The notes beneath the pieces were generated by a model. It had not been told where the DNA came from. It ran no database searches and saw nothing but the letters and a program-made list of their open reading frames with translations. Shown here piece after piece: positions 1 to 8,538 of a stretch of 55,807 bases of DNA. This DNA comes from Bacteroidales bacterium (lineage in GTDB: Bacteria > Bacteroidota > Bacteroidia > Bacteroidales > F082). The first letter of the stretch is position 1, and the number at the start of each line of letters is the position of its first letter. The stretch covers positions 1 through 55,807 of the forward strand of contig JAEFAE010000014.1 in the NCBI GenBank assembly GCA_016291135.1, written 5' to 3'. The position numbers were made by a program, and so were the translations under genes.

Positions 1-2
1 CC

Positions 3-257
3 GACGGCATGACAGTGACCGTGTCGCCCTCGCCGGCGACCGCCACGGCCACGGTGGCCTACACGCTTCCCGAAAAGGCGACGCACGCCACGCTCGAGCT
101 CGCCAACACCCTCGGGGTGAAGGTGCTGAGTGCCGAGCTCAACGGGAACAGCGGAAGCATGACTCTCGACCTCGGCCGTCTCGCCGGAGGCGTCTATTGC
201 TACACCGTCCGATGCGGCGAATTGGTCGAAACTGGGAAACTGGTCGTGGTAAAATAA
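3..257 (+). CDS. C-terminal fragment of a T9SS-secreted protein (sorting domain)
   Basis: The reading frame is open from the left edge, so only the last ~84 residues of a larger protein are seen. They match a type A T9SS C-terminal sorting domain: alternating hydrophobic beta strands (VTVSPSPATATATVAYTLP, then ATLELANTLGVKVL), the LxxLAGGVYxYTV strand typical of these domains, and a terminal GKLVVVK ending in lysine. Such domains direct cargo through the outer membrane and are removed or used for surface attachment. The identity of the passenger lies outside the window. It lies 44 bp upstream of gldH, same strand, and may share its transcript. Confidence 0.8.
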   Translation, partial: DGMTVTVSPSPATATATVAYTLPEKATHATLELANTLGVKVLSAELNGNSGSMTLDLGRLAGGVYCYTVRCGELVETGKLVVVK

Positions 258-301
258 ACAGTAAACAAAATTATATTTTGAGCGTATTCGTTGATAGGAA
301 A

Positions 302-817
302 ATGAGAAGAACAATATTGATATTGACACTAGCGATGCTTTCTGCCTGCGGCGGAAAGGGTTTCGACCAGCGGACGGTGATCCCCGAGGCCAGCTGGGAT
401 GTGGCCAACCGCATCCCCTTCGACGTGACCGTGGATGACACGCTGGGCATCTACTCCTTCGGGATGGGACTCCGTCACATGGAGAACTACCGGTACAGCA
501 ACCTCTACGTCTTTCTGCACACCACCATGCCCAACGGAAACATGACCCGCGACACCATCCAAGTGATGCTGGCCACCCCCGAGGGACGCTGGGTCGGCAA
601 GGGCAGCGGCAGCATGCGCGACGTCAAGGTGGTCCTGAACCCCAACCTACGCTTCCCGCTGGGAGGCACCTACCACTTCGAGATCGAACAGGCCATGCGC
701 GAGCCCGTGCTGAAAGGCATCTCCGATATCGGACTGTTTATCGAGAAGACGGGGACCTTCGCCGACTTGGAAGCCACCGGAGAAACCACTGAAACCGACG
801 AGACCTCGAACCGCTAA
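302..817 (+). CDS. gldH: GldH-family gliding motility / T9SS-associated lipoprotein
   Basis: A 171-residue lipoprotein. The start at 302 is preferred over an upstream in-frame start at 197 because it gives a clean lipoprotein signal (MRRTILILTLAMLSAC, lipobox LSAC, Cys16) and avoids overlap with the previous gene. The mature part contains the family-like stretches FDVTVDDT, NLYVFLHTTMPNG and an F-P-L-GGTYHFEIEQAMR segment near the C-terminus, and the length fits GldH (about 155-170 residues). In Flavobacterium GldH is needed for gliding and for stability of GldK; its exact role in non-gliding Bacteroidales is unclear. A class A PBP follows 77 bp downstream. Confidence 0.82.
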   Translation: MRRTILILTLAMLSACGGKGFDQRTVIPEASWDVANRIPFDVTVDDTLGIYSFGMGLRHMENYRYSNLYVFLHTTMPNGNMTRDTIQVMLATPEGRWVGKGSGSMRDVKVVLNPNLRFPLGGTYHFEIEQAMREPVLKGISDIGLFIEKTGTFADLEATGETTETDETSNR

Positions 818-894
818 GCCCTACGAATCCAACCTAAAACAACCCTCATCATTCCAAAAGAAACGTTCTCACTAAACCATAAAACGAACCCATC

Positions 895-3150
895 ATGGAG
901 AAAAAAAAGAAACCGGCCCAAGGCAACGACGGTTCCAAGGCAGTAAAGACCCTCTGGACGATCTTCGGCATCGGCATCGCCCTTGTCATCCTGTTCTTCT
1001 TCTGCGTCTCGAAAGGCCTCTTCGGCACCATGCCTACCTTCGAGGAGCTGGAGAACCCCCAGACCAACCTCGCCACCCAGATCATCTCGTGCGACGGCAA
1101 GGTGCTGGGCAGCTACTATGTCGAGAACCGTTCCAACGTCTATTACAGCGACCTCTCGCCCTACCTGCCTCAGGCGCTCATCAGCATCGAGGACGAACGC
1201 TTTGAGCAGCACTCGGGCATCGACAGCAAGTCGTTGTTCCGTGTGGCTTTCGGCGTGTTGACGGGCAACAAGAAAGGCGGCGGCTCCACCCTCACCCAGC
1301 AGCTGGCCAAGAACCTCTTCCCGCGTGACGAGAACCTGAGCACGGTGCGTCTGGTCATCCGCAAGTTCCAGGAATGGATCACCGCCACCAAGCTGGAATA
1401 CAACTACTCCAAGGAGGAGATCATCGCCATGTACCTCAACACGGTCGCCTTCGGACACAACGCCTACGGCATCCGCTCGGCGGCCAAGACCTTCTTCGAC
1501 AAGGACCCGAAGCACCTCAACCTGGAGGAATCGGCCCTGATGGCCGGCGTCGTCAACGCCCCCACCCGGTTCAGCCCGGTGCGCAACCCCGAGAACGCCA
1601 CCAACCGCCGCAACCTGGTGCTTAAGAGCATGGTCAAGAACGGCTATATCACCCAAGAGGTATACGACTCCGTATCGCAGATTCCCATCGACATGTCGCA
1701 TTTCGGCGTGATGGACCACAACAGCGGGTCGGCCACCTACTTCCGCGAGTACCTGCGCAAGGAGCTCAACGAATGGACCAAGACCCACACCCGCGCCGAC
1801 GGCCGGCCCTATAACATCTACACCGACGGCCTGAAGATCTACACCACCATCGACTCGCGCATGCAACGCTATGCCGAAGAGGCGGTCAAGGAGTTCATGG
1901 GAGGCGAGCTCCAGCCGTTGTTCTTCAAGCATTGGAAGGGCCAGAAGAACGCACCCTTCTCGCTGAAAGACAAGGACAAGATCGACGAACTCATGCTGGC
2001 TTCGATGAAACGCAGCGACCGTTACCGCGAACTCAAGAAGGAAGGCCTCTGCGAAGACTCCATCGTGGCTGAGTTCAACAAGCCGGTCAAGATGACGCTC
2101 TTCTCTTGGAACGGCCCCATCGACACCGTCATGAGCCCGATGGACTCCATCCGCTACTGCAAGTGGTTCCTCCAGTCGAGCCTGATCTCCATCGAATCGC
2201 ACACCGGCCATGTAAAGGCCTACGTGGGCGGCATCGACTTCCGTTTCTTCAAGTACGACCACGTGACCCAGGCCCAACGCCAGGTGGGATCCACCTTCAA
2301 GCCGTTCCTCTACGCGCTGGCCATGCAGGAAGGCGAATACACGCCCTGCACCAAGATCCCCAACATCCCCTATAACATCCAGCTGGAAAACGGCACCTTC
2401 TGGTCGCCGAAGAACGCCGGCAAGCACGTCAACGAGGAGATCACCCTGAAATATGCCTTGGCCATGTCGAACAACTGGATCTCGGCCTATCTGATGAACC
2501 GTTTCGGACCGCAGGCCGTCATCAGCATGGCCCGCCGCATGGGCGTGGAGTCGCCCATCGACCCGGTGCCTGCCATCTGCCTCGGCGTGTGCGACCTGAA
2601 GCTCATCGAGATGGTCGGCGCCATGAGCACCTTCGCCAACCAAGGGGTCTATATCAAGCCCATGTTCATCACCAAGATCGAAGACAAGAACGGCAACGTC
2701 ATCCAACGTTTCTCGCCCGAGGAGAACGAGGCGATGAGCGAGGTGACCGCCTATAAGATGATCGAGTTGATGAAAGGCGTGGTGCAAAGCGGCACCGGCG
2801 GGCGGTTGCGTTTTGCCTACAACCTGAACAACCCCATCGCAGGCAAGACCGGAACCACCCAGAACAATAGCGACGGCTGGTTCATGGGCATCACCCCCGA
2901 CCTCACCACCGGTGTGTGGGTCGGTGCTGAAGACCGCAGCATCCACTTCCGCAGCACAGCCCTGGGACAAGGCTCCCACACCGCCCTTCCCATCTGGGCC
3001 CTCTACATGAAGAAGGTGTATGCCGATCCCACCCTGAACGTCAGCAAGGGTGACTTCCCCCGCCCCACCGCCCCCGACGTCGACCTGAACTTCGACTGCG
3101 GCAAGGAGGAACGGGATTATGACGCCTTGGAGTACATCGATGTATTCTAA
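895..3150 (+). CDS. mrcA: class A penicillin-binding protein 1A (transglycosylase/transpeptidase)
   Basis: A 751-residue bifunctional peptidoglycan synthase. It has a short basic cytoplasmic tail, one membrane anchor (about residues 18-38), then a glycosyltransferase family 51 domain (about 55-235) with the catalytic EDERFxxHSGID motif (Glu99) and the GGSTLTQQLAKNLF signature at 129-142. The transpeptidase domain follows with all three boxes: SxxK as GSTFK (Ser466, Lys469), SxN as SNN (525-527) and KTGT (651-654). It polymerises lipid II glycan strands and cross-links stem peptides in the periplasm, and it is a beta-lactam target. Length is within the usual range for Bacteroidota PBP1A. No obvious truncation or substitution. 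Confidence 0.95.
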   Translation: MEKKKKPAQGNDGSKAVKTLWTIFGIGIALVILFFFCVSKGLFGTMPTFEELENPQTNLATQIISCDGKVLGSYYVENRSNVYYSDLSPYLPQALISIEDERFEQHSGIDSKSLFRVAFGVLTGNKKGGGSTLTQQLAKNLFPRDENLSTVRLVIRKFQEWITATKLEYNYSKEEIIAMYLNTVAFGHNAYGIRSAAKTFFDKDPKHLNLEESALMAGVVNAPTRFSPVRNPENATNRRNLVLKSMVKNGYITQEVYDSVSQIPIDMSHFGVMDHNSGSATYFREYLRKELNEWTKTHTRADGRPYNIYTDGLKIYTTIDSRMQRYAEEAVKEFMGGELQPLFFKHWKGQKNAPFSLKDKDKIDELMLASMKRSDRYRELKKEGLCEDSIVAEFNKPVKMTLFSWNGPIDTVMSPMDSIRYCKWFLQSSLISIESHTGHVKAYVGGIDFRFFKYDHVTQAQRQVGSTFKPFLYALAMQEGEYTPCTKIPNIPYNIQLENGTFWSPKNAGKHVNEEITLKYALAMSNNWISAYLMNRFGPQAVISMARRMGVESPIDPVPAICLGVCDLKLIEMVGAMSTFANQGVYIKPMFITKIEDKNGNVIQRFSPEENEAMSEVTAYKMIELMKGVVQSGTGGRLRFAYNLNNPIAGKTGTTQNNSDGWFMGITPDLTTGVWVGAEDRSIHFRSTALGQGSHTALPIWALYMKKVYADPTLNVSKGDFPRPTAPDVDLNFDCGKEERDYDALEYIDVF

Positions 3151-3206
3151 CGTGTTGATTGTTTTAACATATTGATTAACAATAAGATAAAGAAAGGACT
3201 CCTGCT

Positions 3207-4214
3207 GTGGCCAGTTCCAATTTCGTCGATTATGTGAAGATTTACTGCCGCTCGGGCAAGGGCGGCGCCGGCTCGCTGCATTTCCGCCGCGAGAAATACA
3301 TCCCCAAGGGTGGACCCGATGGCGGCGATGGCGGTCGCGGCGGCAACATCATCCTCCGAGGCAACGCCCAGCTGTGGACGCTGCTGCACCTGCGTTACAC
3401 CAAACACCTGATGGCCGAAGACGGCGTGCCGGGCGGAAGCAACCAGCTCACCGGCGCCGCAGGCAAGGACGTGTTCATCGACGTGCCGCTGGGCACCGTG
3501 GCCTATGAGGCGGAGACCCGGCGTCAGCTCGGCGAGATCACCGAAGACGGCCAGACCGTCGTGCTGCTCAAGGGTGGCCGCGGCGGCAAAGGCAACGCCT
3601 TCTTCAAGTCGGCGACCATGCAGGCGCCGAAGTTCGCCCAGCCGGGCGAACCCTCCCAGGAGCTTTGGATCGTGCTCGAGCTGAAGCTGCTGGCCGACGT
3701 CGGCTTGGTAGGCTTCCCCAACGCAGGCAAATCGACCCTGCTGTCGGTCGTCTCGGCGGCAAGGCCCGAGATCGCCGACTACCCCTTCACCACCCTAGTG
3801 CCCAACCTGGGCATCGTCGGCTACCGCGACCACCGCAGCTTCGTCATGGCCGACATCCCCGGCATCATCGAAGGGGCCGCCGAAGGCAAGGGGCTGGGCA
3901 TCCGTTTCCTGCGCCACATCGAGCGCAACTCAACCCTCCTTTTCATGGTGCCCGCCGACAGCGACGATGTGAAGCGAGACTACGACATCCTGTTGAATGA
4001 GTTGAAGAAATACAACCCCGAGCTCATGGACAAGGAACGTATCCTGGCCATCACCAAATGCGACCTCGTGGATGAGGAGACCATCAAAGACATCAAGAAG
4101 CATTTGCCAAAGAAGATTCCGCATGTCTTCATCAGTTCTGTCATCGGCAAAGGCATCGACGAGTTGAAGGATTTGATCTGGCTCACCCTAAACCGAGAGG
4201 AGGAGGAAGAGTGA
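3207..4214 (+). CDS. obgE: Obg-family GTPase ObgE/CgtA
   Basis: A 335-residue essential ribosome-assembly GTPase. The start is GTG at 3207, supported by an AAAGGA Shine-Dalgarno-like sequence about 10 bases upstream and by the conserved start [21 protein letters not shown]. The N-terminal Obg fold (about 1-160) is glycine-rich ([12 protein letters not shown] at 35-46). The G domain shows G1 GFPNAGKS (169-176), switch I YPFTTL with Thr195/196, G3 DIPG (216-219), G4 TKCD (283-286) and G5 SSV (310-312). It acts on the 50S subunit and stress responses. There is no C-terminal OCT domain; the protein ends in a run of glutamates. Unlike many Bacteroidetes, no adenylate kinase gene is adjacent; the neighbour is a PBP gene. 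Confidence 0.96.
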   Translation: MASSNFVDYVKIYCRSGKGGAGSLHFRREKYIPKGGPDGGDGGRGGNIILRGNAQLWTLLHLRYTKHLMAEDGVPGGSNQLTGAAGKDVFIDVPLGTVAYEAETRRQLGEITEDGQTVVLLKGGRGGKGNAFFKSATMQAPKFAQPGEPSQELWIVLELKLLADVGLVGFPNAGKSTLLSVVSAARPEIADYPFTTLVPNLGIVGYRDHRSFVMADIPGIIEGAAEGKGLGIRFLRHIERNSTLLFMVPADSDDVKRDYDILLNELKKYNPELMDKERILAITKCDLVDEETIKDIKKHLPKKIPHVFISSVIGKGIDELKDLIWLTLNREEEEE

Positions 4215-4278
4215 GGAGTGAAGAGTGAAGAGAGAAAAGAGGAGTGAGGAGAGAAAAGGGGAGTGAAGACAGAAAAAA
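4213..4278. repeat. purine-only imperfect tandem repeat after obgE
   Basis: Almost exclusively A and G on the + strand, built from variants of GAGTGAAGAG and GAGAGAAAAG. It starts at the obgE stop codon. Such purine tracts can slip during replication; no function is visible. Confidence 0.6.
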
Positions 4279-4290
4279 AATTGACCATCC

Positions 4291-4308
4291 GCACCCCTTT
4301 AGGGGTGC
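4291..4308. repeat. REP-like perfect hairpin
   Basis: GCACCCC-TTTA-GGGGTGC is a 7-bp perfect stem with a 4-base loop. It is followed by CTATCGGTAGCC and then the tandem array. The same combination of an ACCCC...GGGGT hairpin near a CGGTAGCC/GGCTACCG word recurs at 39403-39495, so this appears to be a dispersed element of the genome. There is no T-run, so it is not a typical terminator. Confidence 0.6.
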
Positions 4309-4320
4309 TCCTATCGGTAG

Positions 4321-4497
4321 CCAGGGGTTGAGGAACGAAACCCCTGGAAAAAGGGGTTGAGGAACGAAACCCCCGGGAAAAGGGGTTGAGGAACGAAACC
4401 CCTGGAAAAAAGGGGTTGAGGAACGAAACCCCCGGGAAAAGGGGTTGAGGAATGAAACCCCTGGGAAAGGGGGGTGAGGAACGAAAACCCCGGAAAA
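4321..4497. repeat. six tandem 29-30 bp hairpin repeats upstream of the PAP2 gene
   Basis: Six copies of GGGGTTGAGGAACGAAACCCC start at 4324, 4353, 4382, 4412, 4441 and about 4471, separated by A-rich linkers. Each copy can fold on itself (GGGGTT with AACCCC). Copies 1, 3 and 5 end in CCTGG, copies 2 and 4 in CCCGGG, giving a higher-order two-unit period of about 59 bp. Copies 5 and 6 carry single changes (AATGAAA; GGGGTGAGG). The array ends 10 bp before the PAP2 start codon. There are no unique spacers, so this is not CRISPR. Confidence 0.9.
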
Positions 4498-4506
4498 AAA
4501 AAGAAT

Positions 4507-5082
4507 ATGGGAATGTTGGAAAGCATTGATTCACAGTTGTTTTTATGGCTGAACGGGCAACATGTCGATTGGCTCGATCCCGTGATGGTGGCCTTCACGG
4601 CGATGTGGCCGTGGATTCCGCTGTTTCTGCTGTGGGCCTGGCTGGTCGTCAAGCATTATGGCAAACGTTGCTGGTGGGTCTTCCTGGCGGTGGGACTCGT
4701 GATTCTCTGCACCGACCAGCTCTCTGCCCATGTGTGCAAGCCCTTGTTCCAACGGCTCAGGCCATGTTTCAACCCTGAGCTGGAAGGACTGGTGCATCTC
4801 CCCAGAGGACTGCCGGGAGGCCGATATGGCTTCGTGTCGTCCCATGCCGCCAACACCTTCGGGGTGGCGGCCTTCCTGACGTCAACTTTATGGAGACAGT
4901 GCCGTTGGGTCGGCTGGACCCTCTTCGGATGGGCTTTGATCTCCAGCTACAGCCGGATCTATCTGGGCGTACACTATCCCGGCGACATTCTGGCCGGTGC
5001 GGTGCTGGGTGTTTTGATCGGGTTGATTTTCGCTTTGCTGCTGCGGCGTATTTCGAAATACCCGATAAAGATTAATGGATAG
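4507..5082 (+). CDS. PAP2-family membrane phosphatase
   Basis: A 191-residue polytopic membrane protein with the three phosphatidic acid phosphatase type 2 signatures: KPLFQRLRP, SSHAANTFG (a PSGH-like box with the catalytic His) and SRIYLGVHYPGD with the second catalytic His. Several hydrophobic helices surround them. Likely substrates are undecaprenyl pyrophosphate or lipid A phosphates in the periplasmic leaflet; which one cannot be told from sequence. ATG 4507 is chosen because the in-frame extension upstream lies entirely in the tandem repeat array; ATG 4513 is an alternative. The repeat array occupies the position where its leader and ribosome binding site should be. Confidence 0.9.
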   Translation: MGMLESIDSQLFLWLNGQHVDWLDPVMVAFTAMWPWIPLFLLWAWLVVKHYGKRCWWVFLAVGLVILCTDQLSAHVCKPLFQRLRPCFNPELEGLVHLPRGLPGGRYGFVSSHAANTFGVAAFLTSTLWRQCRWVGWTLFGWALISSYSRIYLGVHYPGDILAGAVLGVLIGLIFALLLRRISKYPIKING

Positions 5083-5128
5083 AAATAAAAAAATAGAAAA
5101 CTTTATTCCCAATTTCAGATTTTTTTTA

Positions 5129-5136
5129 TACTTTTG
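5129..5136 (+). promoter_or_regulatory. -7 box (TACTTTTG), first of two tandem promoters
   Basis: TACTTTTG fits the Bacteroidota TAnnTTTG consensus. It would yield a transcript including ATG 5166 as well as ATG 5217. Confidence 0.5.
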
Positions 5137-5190
5137 CAATGTATTTAATTAAACAATCTGAAATTATGAACCGATTATCTCCAAAAAGTG

Positions 5191-5198
5191 TATCTTTG
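5191..5198 (+). promoter_or_regulatory. -7 box (TATCTTTG) that sets the start of the small gene
   Basis: A perfect TATCTTTG. Transcription would begin around 5203, so only ATG 5217 is available on this transcript. This argues against the longer N-terminus beginning at 5139 or 5166. Confidence 0.65.
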
Positions 5199-5216
5199 CA
5201 ATCCATACACTTCATC

Positions 5217-5444
5217 ATGAACGACGAAACAAAGAACCAACCGATCGAGGACCAGGAATGGCTGCGTCCTCTCACCATGGAAGAGATTGACGCCATGCTT
5301 GATGAGGCTGAGGCTGACTTTGCCGCTGGTTTAGGTATCCCCAGCGAGGTCGTCTTTCGTCAGTTAGAAGAGGATTTTGCCGAGTCTATATCGCCGCTTT
5401 CTGGGATACACGAAGGGAGCCGAACCATCAAGCCGATAGCGTAG
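5217..5444 (+). CDS. small acidic antitoxin-like protein, no toxin partner
   Basis: A 75-residue acidic protein beginning MNDETKNQPIEDQEWLRPL. The middle, TMEEIDAMLDEAEADFAAGLG followed by IPSEVVFRQLEED, resembles the short helical antitoxins that precede RelE/ParE-type toxins in Bacteroidales, where an IPxEEVF motif is common. This is family resemblance by eye only. No toxin gene follows: the next gene is convergent and starts its stop codon 16 bp away. It may be an orphan antitoxin or an unrelated small regulator. Start chosen by the -7 box at 5191. Confidence 0.5.
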   Translation: MNDETKNQPIEDQEWLRPLTMEEIDAMLDEAEADFAAGLGIPSEVVFRQLEEDFAESISPLSGIHEGSRTIKPIA

Positions 5445-5459
5445 AATAATCAAAAAAAA

Positions 5460-6245
5460 TCAAAGTTCCTTAAAAACCACCTGGATGGTGGACCGGAGGT
5501 CGATGCCCCAAAGTGACGCCATCTTGGCGTGGTTGAGGGCAATCTCGAGGTAGCCGTGCGTGCCGAACAACGCCACAGGCTCGAGCGGATCGACGTCGTC
5601 GTAGCTCTCGGAGAGCTCGTCGATGATGTAGAGATCCCCCTTGACCTTGATCACGAAGTCGCGGCCCTGCCCCACCTCGTCGAACAATGCCTTGGAGATG
5701 TTGGTGATCAGGTTGTCGTAGGCGTCCACATGGATGACGATGCCTTCGATGATGTTGTTCTTGACCGTCGCACAGAAAGCACCTCCGTCGTTGAGGCGCT
5801 CACGCCGGGCTCCGATCTCCGAAAGGGGCGTTCCCTTGGCGATCATCACAGCCACCTTGGCAAATCGGTCGCGGGTGCTGAAGGTGAAGAAATCGGTGTC
5901 CTGCTCCACGTCGATATAGACGGCCTCCTCAAAATCGCCACCAAGGATGTGGCTGAAGATGCCGTTGTCGGTGGAGATGAAATACTGTCCGTGCGCCTTG
6001 ACGACCACATGCGGGTTGACATCCGACTCGATGGTCTCCACGGCGATGATATGGATGGTGCCTTCGGGAAAGTTGCGGTAACAGTTGCGAAGCGTAAAGC
6101 CCGCCTGCACGATGCTGAAAGGAGGGATGTCGTGCGTGATGTCGACGATGGTGGCACTGGGCAGTTGGGACAAAATGACGCCCTTGACCGCCGCAGCATA
6201 ATAGTCGGAGGTCCCCCAGTCGCTCGTCAACGTGATTATAGCCAT
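5460..6245 (-). CDS. SAM hydroxide adenosyltransferase (SAM hydrolase, DUF62 family)
   Basis: A 261-residue protein of the fluorinase/chlorinase/SAM hydrolase superfamily. The N-terminal motif LTSDWGTSDYYAAAVKG contains the Asp that binds the SAM ribose; IVDITHDIPPF and STDNGIFSHI are further family motifs, and a C-terminal beta-barrel part (VIHVDAYDNLITNI) completes it. Members cleave S-adenosylmethionine to adenosine and methionine using water. The halogenase-specific loop insertion of fluorinases is not evident, so hydrolase is the more likely activity. It is divergent from phoH, with back-to-back -7 boxes between them. Confidence 0.88.
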   Translation of the reverse strand: MAIITLTSDWGTSDYYAAAVKGVILSQLPSATIVDITHDIPPFSIVQAGFTLRNCYRNFPEGTIHIIAVETIESDVNPHVVVKAHGQYFISTDNGIFSHILGGDFEEAVYIDVEQDTDFFTFSTRDRFAKVAVMIAKGTPLSEIGARRERLNDGGAFCATVKNNIIEGIVIHVDAYDNLITNISKALFDEVGQGRDFVIKVKGDLYIIDELSESYDDVDPLEPVALFGTHGYLEIALNHAKMASLWGIDLRSTIQVVFKEL

Positions 6246-6270
6246 CCCGCTCGCATCAAAAATACGATGG

Positions 6271-6278
6271 CAAAGATA
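6271..6278 (-). promoter_or_regulatory. -7 box (TATCTTTG) for the SAM hydrolase gene
   Basis: The minus strand reads TATCTTTG 26 bp upstream of the start codon. A second match, TATTTTTG, lies at 6257-6264. Confidence 0.55.
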
Positions 6279-6313
6279 ACACTAAATCCGGAAAAAGAAA
6301 AGAAACATTTCAT

Positions 6314-6321
6314 TACCTTTG
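6314..6321 (+). promoter_or_regulatory. -7 box (TACCTTTG) for phoH-purC
   Basis: TACCTTTGC lies 20 bp upstream of the phoH start codon. Confidence 0.6.
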
Positions 6322-6340
6322 CAAAAAATTACGAACAAAA

Positions 6341-7315
6341 ATGGCTGAACAGATACTCCAAATAGAAAATGTGGACCCAAAAGACCTCTATGGCCCGAAC
6401 GACAAGTACCTCGACAAGGTCAAGTCGCTGTTTCCCAAACTGAAGATCATCGCCCGGGGCGACTTCGTGAAGGTGATAGGCGACGAAGAGGAGATGGAGG
6501 CGTTCATCAGCCGCTACGAGATGCTCACCATCCAGCTGGAGCGCAAAGGCAAGATCGACGAGCGTGACATCGAAGACGTGATGCTCGCCCACTCCGACGA
6601 CGAGCTGCAACAGAAGATGTCGGAGAGCGACGTGCTGGTGTTCGGCCGTGGCGGCCTGCCCGTCAAGGCCATCACCGCCAACCAGAAGCGCATGGTCACC
6701 GCCTCGGAGCAGAAAGACCTGGTGTTTGCCATCGGCCCCGCCGGCACCGGCAAGACCTATACCGCCGTGGCCCTGGCCGTCCGGGCGCTGAAGGCCCGTC
6801 AGGTCAGGAGGATCATCCTCACCCGTCCCGCCGTGGAGGCCGACGAGCACCTGGGCTTCCTCCCCGGCGACCTCAAAGACAAGCTCGACCCCTATCTCCA
6901 GCCCTTGTACGACGCCCTACGCGACATGATCCCCGCCTCGAAGCTGGAGGGTTACCTGGAGGACCACACCATCGAGATCGCGCCCCTGGCCTTCATGCGC
7001 GGCCGCACCCTGGACCACGCCTTCGTGATCCTCGACGAGGCCCAGAACGCCACCCGCAGCCAGCTGAAGATGTTCCTCACCCGCATGGGCCGCTGCGCCA
7101 AGTTCATCGTCACCGGCGACATCACCCAGATCGACCTCCCGCCCAAGACCCCCTCGGGACTGCCTCAGGCCATGGAGGTGCTCAAGGACGTGAAAGGCAT
7201 CGAGTTCATCATGCTCGACGACAAAGACGTGGTGCGGCATAAGCTGGTGACGGACATCATCAATGCCTATAAACGCAACAAGGAAGAAGAGCATAAAGAA
7301 GAGGACAAAAACTGA
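6341..7315 (+). CDS. phoH: PhoH family ATPase
   Basis: A 324-residue cytoplasmic P-loop protein. The N-terminal region (about 20-95) looks like the small nucleic-acid-binding module preceding PhoH domains ([17 protein letters not shown]). Walker A is GPAGTGKT (132-139), followed by [19 protein letters not shown], a strong PhoH signature, and Walker B VILDEAQN (229-236) and a sensor-like [11 protein letters not shown]. The family is linked to RNA metabolism and ribosome maturation, with no settled reaction. It is followed 22 bp later by purC on the same strand, so the two probably form an operon. Confidence 0.93.
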   Translation: MAEQILQIENVDPKDLYGPNDKYLDKVKSLFPKLKIIARGDFVKVIGDEEEMEAFISRYEMLTIQLERKGKIDERDIEDVMLAHSDDELQQKMSESDVLVFGRGGLPVKAITANQKRMVTASEQKDLVFAIGPAGTGKTYTAVALAVRALKARQVRRIILTRPAVEADEHLGFLPGDLKDKLDPYLQPLYDALRDMIPASKLEGYLEDHTIEIAPLAFMRGRTLDHAFVILDEAQNATRSQLKMFLTRMGRCAKFIVTGDITQIDLPPKTPSGLPQAMEVLKDVKGIEFIMLDDKDVVRHKLVTDIINAYKRNKEEEHKEEDKN

Positions 7316-7337
7316 AAAACGACAAAAACACCTTGAT

Positions 7338-8282
7338 ATGAAAGCTTTAACCAGAACAGACTATCACTTCCCCGGTCAGACCGGCGTGTATCACGGCAAA
7401 GTCCGCGACTGTTATTTCATCCGTGACGAATACATGGTCATGGTGGCCACCGATCGCATCTCGGCCTTCGACGTCATCTTGCCTGAAGGCATCCCCTACA
7501 AGGGCCAGGTGCTGAACCAGATCGCCGCCATGTTCCTCGACGCCACCGCCGACATCGTACCCAACTGGAAACTCGCCACGCCCGACCCGATGGTGACCAT
7601 CGGCCAGCTGTGCAAGCCCTTCCCCATCGAGATGATCATCCGCGGCTACCTCACCGGCAGCTCGTGGCGCACCTATAAGAGTGGACAGCATGTGATTTGC
7701 GGGGTGCAGATCCCTGACGGCATGAGGGAGCACCAGCGTTTCGCAGAGCCCATCATCACCCCGACCACCAAGGCCGAAGAAGGCCACGACGAGGATATCT
7801 CCCGCGAGGAGATCATCGCCCGTGGGCTGATCAGCGAGAGCGACTACGTGCAGATCGAGGACATCACCCGCAAGCTCTTCCAGCGCGGCACCGAGATCGC
7901 GGCCCAGCATGGGTTGATCCTCGTGGACACCAAGTACGAGTTCGGCAAGATCGGCGACACCATCGTGTTGATGGACGAGATCCACACCCCCGACTCGTCG
8001 CGTTACTTCATCGCCGACCAGTATGAGGAACGTTTCGCCCAAGGCGAGCCTCAGGTGCAGCTCTCCAAGGAGTTCGTCCGTGAGTGGCTCATGGCCAACG
8101 GCTTCCAGGGCAAGGAAGGCCAGCAGGTGCCCGAGATGACCCCCGAATATGTGGAGAGCGTCTCCGAACGCTACATCGAGCTCTACGAGAAGGTGACGGG
8201 ACACCAATTCGAGAAGGCCCCCGAATCGGAAGATTTGGAGAAACGGATCGAGAACAACATCATGGCGTACTTGAGACATTGA
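7338..8282 (+). CDS. purC: phosphoribosylaminoimidazole-succinocarboxamide synthase (SAICAR synthetase)
   Basis: A 314-residue purine biosynthesis enzyme that joins CAIR and aspartate using ATP. Signatures visible: GKVRDCYF near residue 19, the [19 protein letters not shown] nucleotide/substrate loop, RGYLTGSSW, and [13 protein letters not shown] with [12 protein letters not shown] toward the C-terminus. ATG 7338 is chosen over an in-frame start at 7263 that lies inside phoH. The length matches the longer form usual in Bacteroidota and eukaryotes. Probably co-transcribed with phoH. Confidence 0.96.
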   Translation: MKALTRTDYHFPGQTGVYHGKVRDCYFIRDEYMVMVATDRISAFDVILPEGIPYKGQVLNQIAAMFLDATADIVPNWKLATPDPMVTIGQLCKPFPIEMIIRGYLTGSSWRTYKSGQHVICGVQIPDGMREHQRFAEPIITPTTKAEEGHDEDISREEIIARGLISESDYVQIEDITRKLFQRGTEIAAQHGLILVDTKYEFGKIGDTIVLMDEIHTPDSSRYFIADQYEERFAQGEPQVQLSKEFVREWLMANGFQGKEGQQVPEMTPEYVESVSERYIELYEKVTGHQFEKAPESEDLEKRIENNIMAYLRH

Positions 8283-8292
8283 ACGTGAAGAG

Positions 8293-8532
8293 TAAAAGTA
8301 CATCTATCCCAATCCGACCAGCGACCGGATCTACGTGGAAAGGAAGGGGCAAGAGGGCATGGGAGCAATGACGCTGTACCTCTCGACGGTTAGCGGCGTG
8401 ATGGTCAGGGAGGCGGCCATGGATGGCAACCTGGCCTTTCTCGATCTCGCCAACCTCTCCCCTGGACTTTATACCTTATATATAGTCGGCATCACTGGGG
8501 AACGGCATAGTTGGAAAGTGATCAAACGATAG
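8293..8532 (+). pseudogene. orphan T9SS sorting domain (remnant of a secreted protein)
   Basis: Directly after an in-frame TAA at 8293 the frame reads KYIYPNPTSDRIYVERKGQ, the canonical start of a type A sorting domain (YPNP...), and continues through LSTVSGVMVREA and LANLSPGLYTLYIVG to a normal end at HSWKVIKR. There is no upstream coding sequence: purC ends 10 bp before. The passenger domain has therefore been deleted and only the last ~79 residues are left. A GTG at 8335 could in theory start a shorter peptide, but a sorting domain without signal peptide or cargo would have no function. Confidence 0.8.
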
Positions 8533-8538
8533 TCCCCC

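Noticed and set aside
814..2979. 721-codon open frame on the minus strand opposite the PBP1A gene
   Set aside because: GC-rich third positions of the real gene leave the antisense frame open. The translated antisense has no known motifs, while the + strand has all PBP1A boxes.
4321..4497. tandem array considered as a CRISPR array
   Set aside because: The units abut with only A-rich linkers and no unique spacers of constant length, and no cas genes are present.
3980..4534. minus-strand open frame with repeated PQPLFPGVSFLNPF-like peptides over the tandem array
   Set aside because: The repeats in the peptide simply mirror the 29-30 bp DNA repeats, and the frame runs antisense into obgE. The unit length is not a multiple of three throughout, so the frame is accidental.
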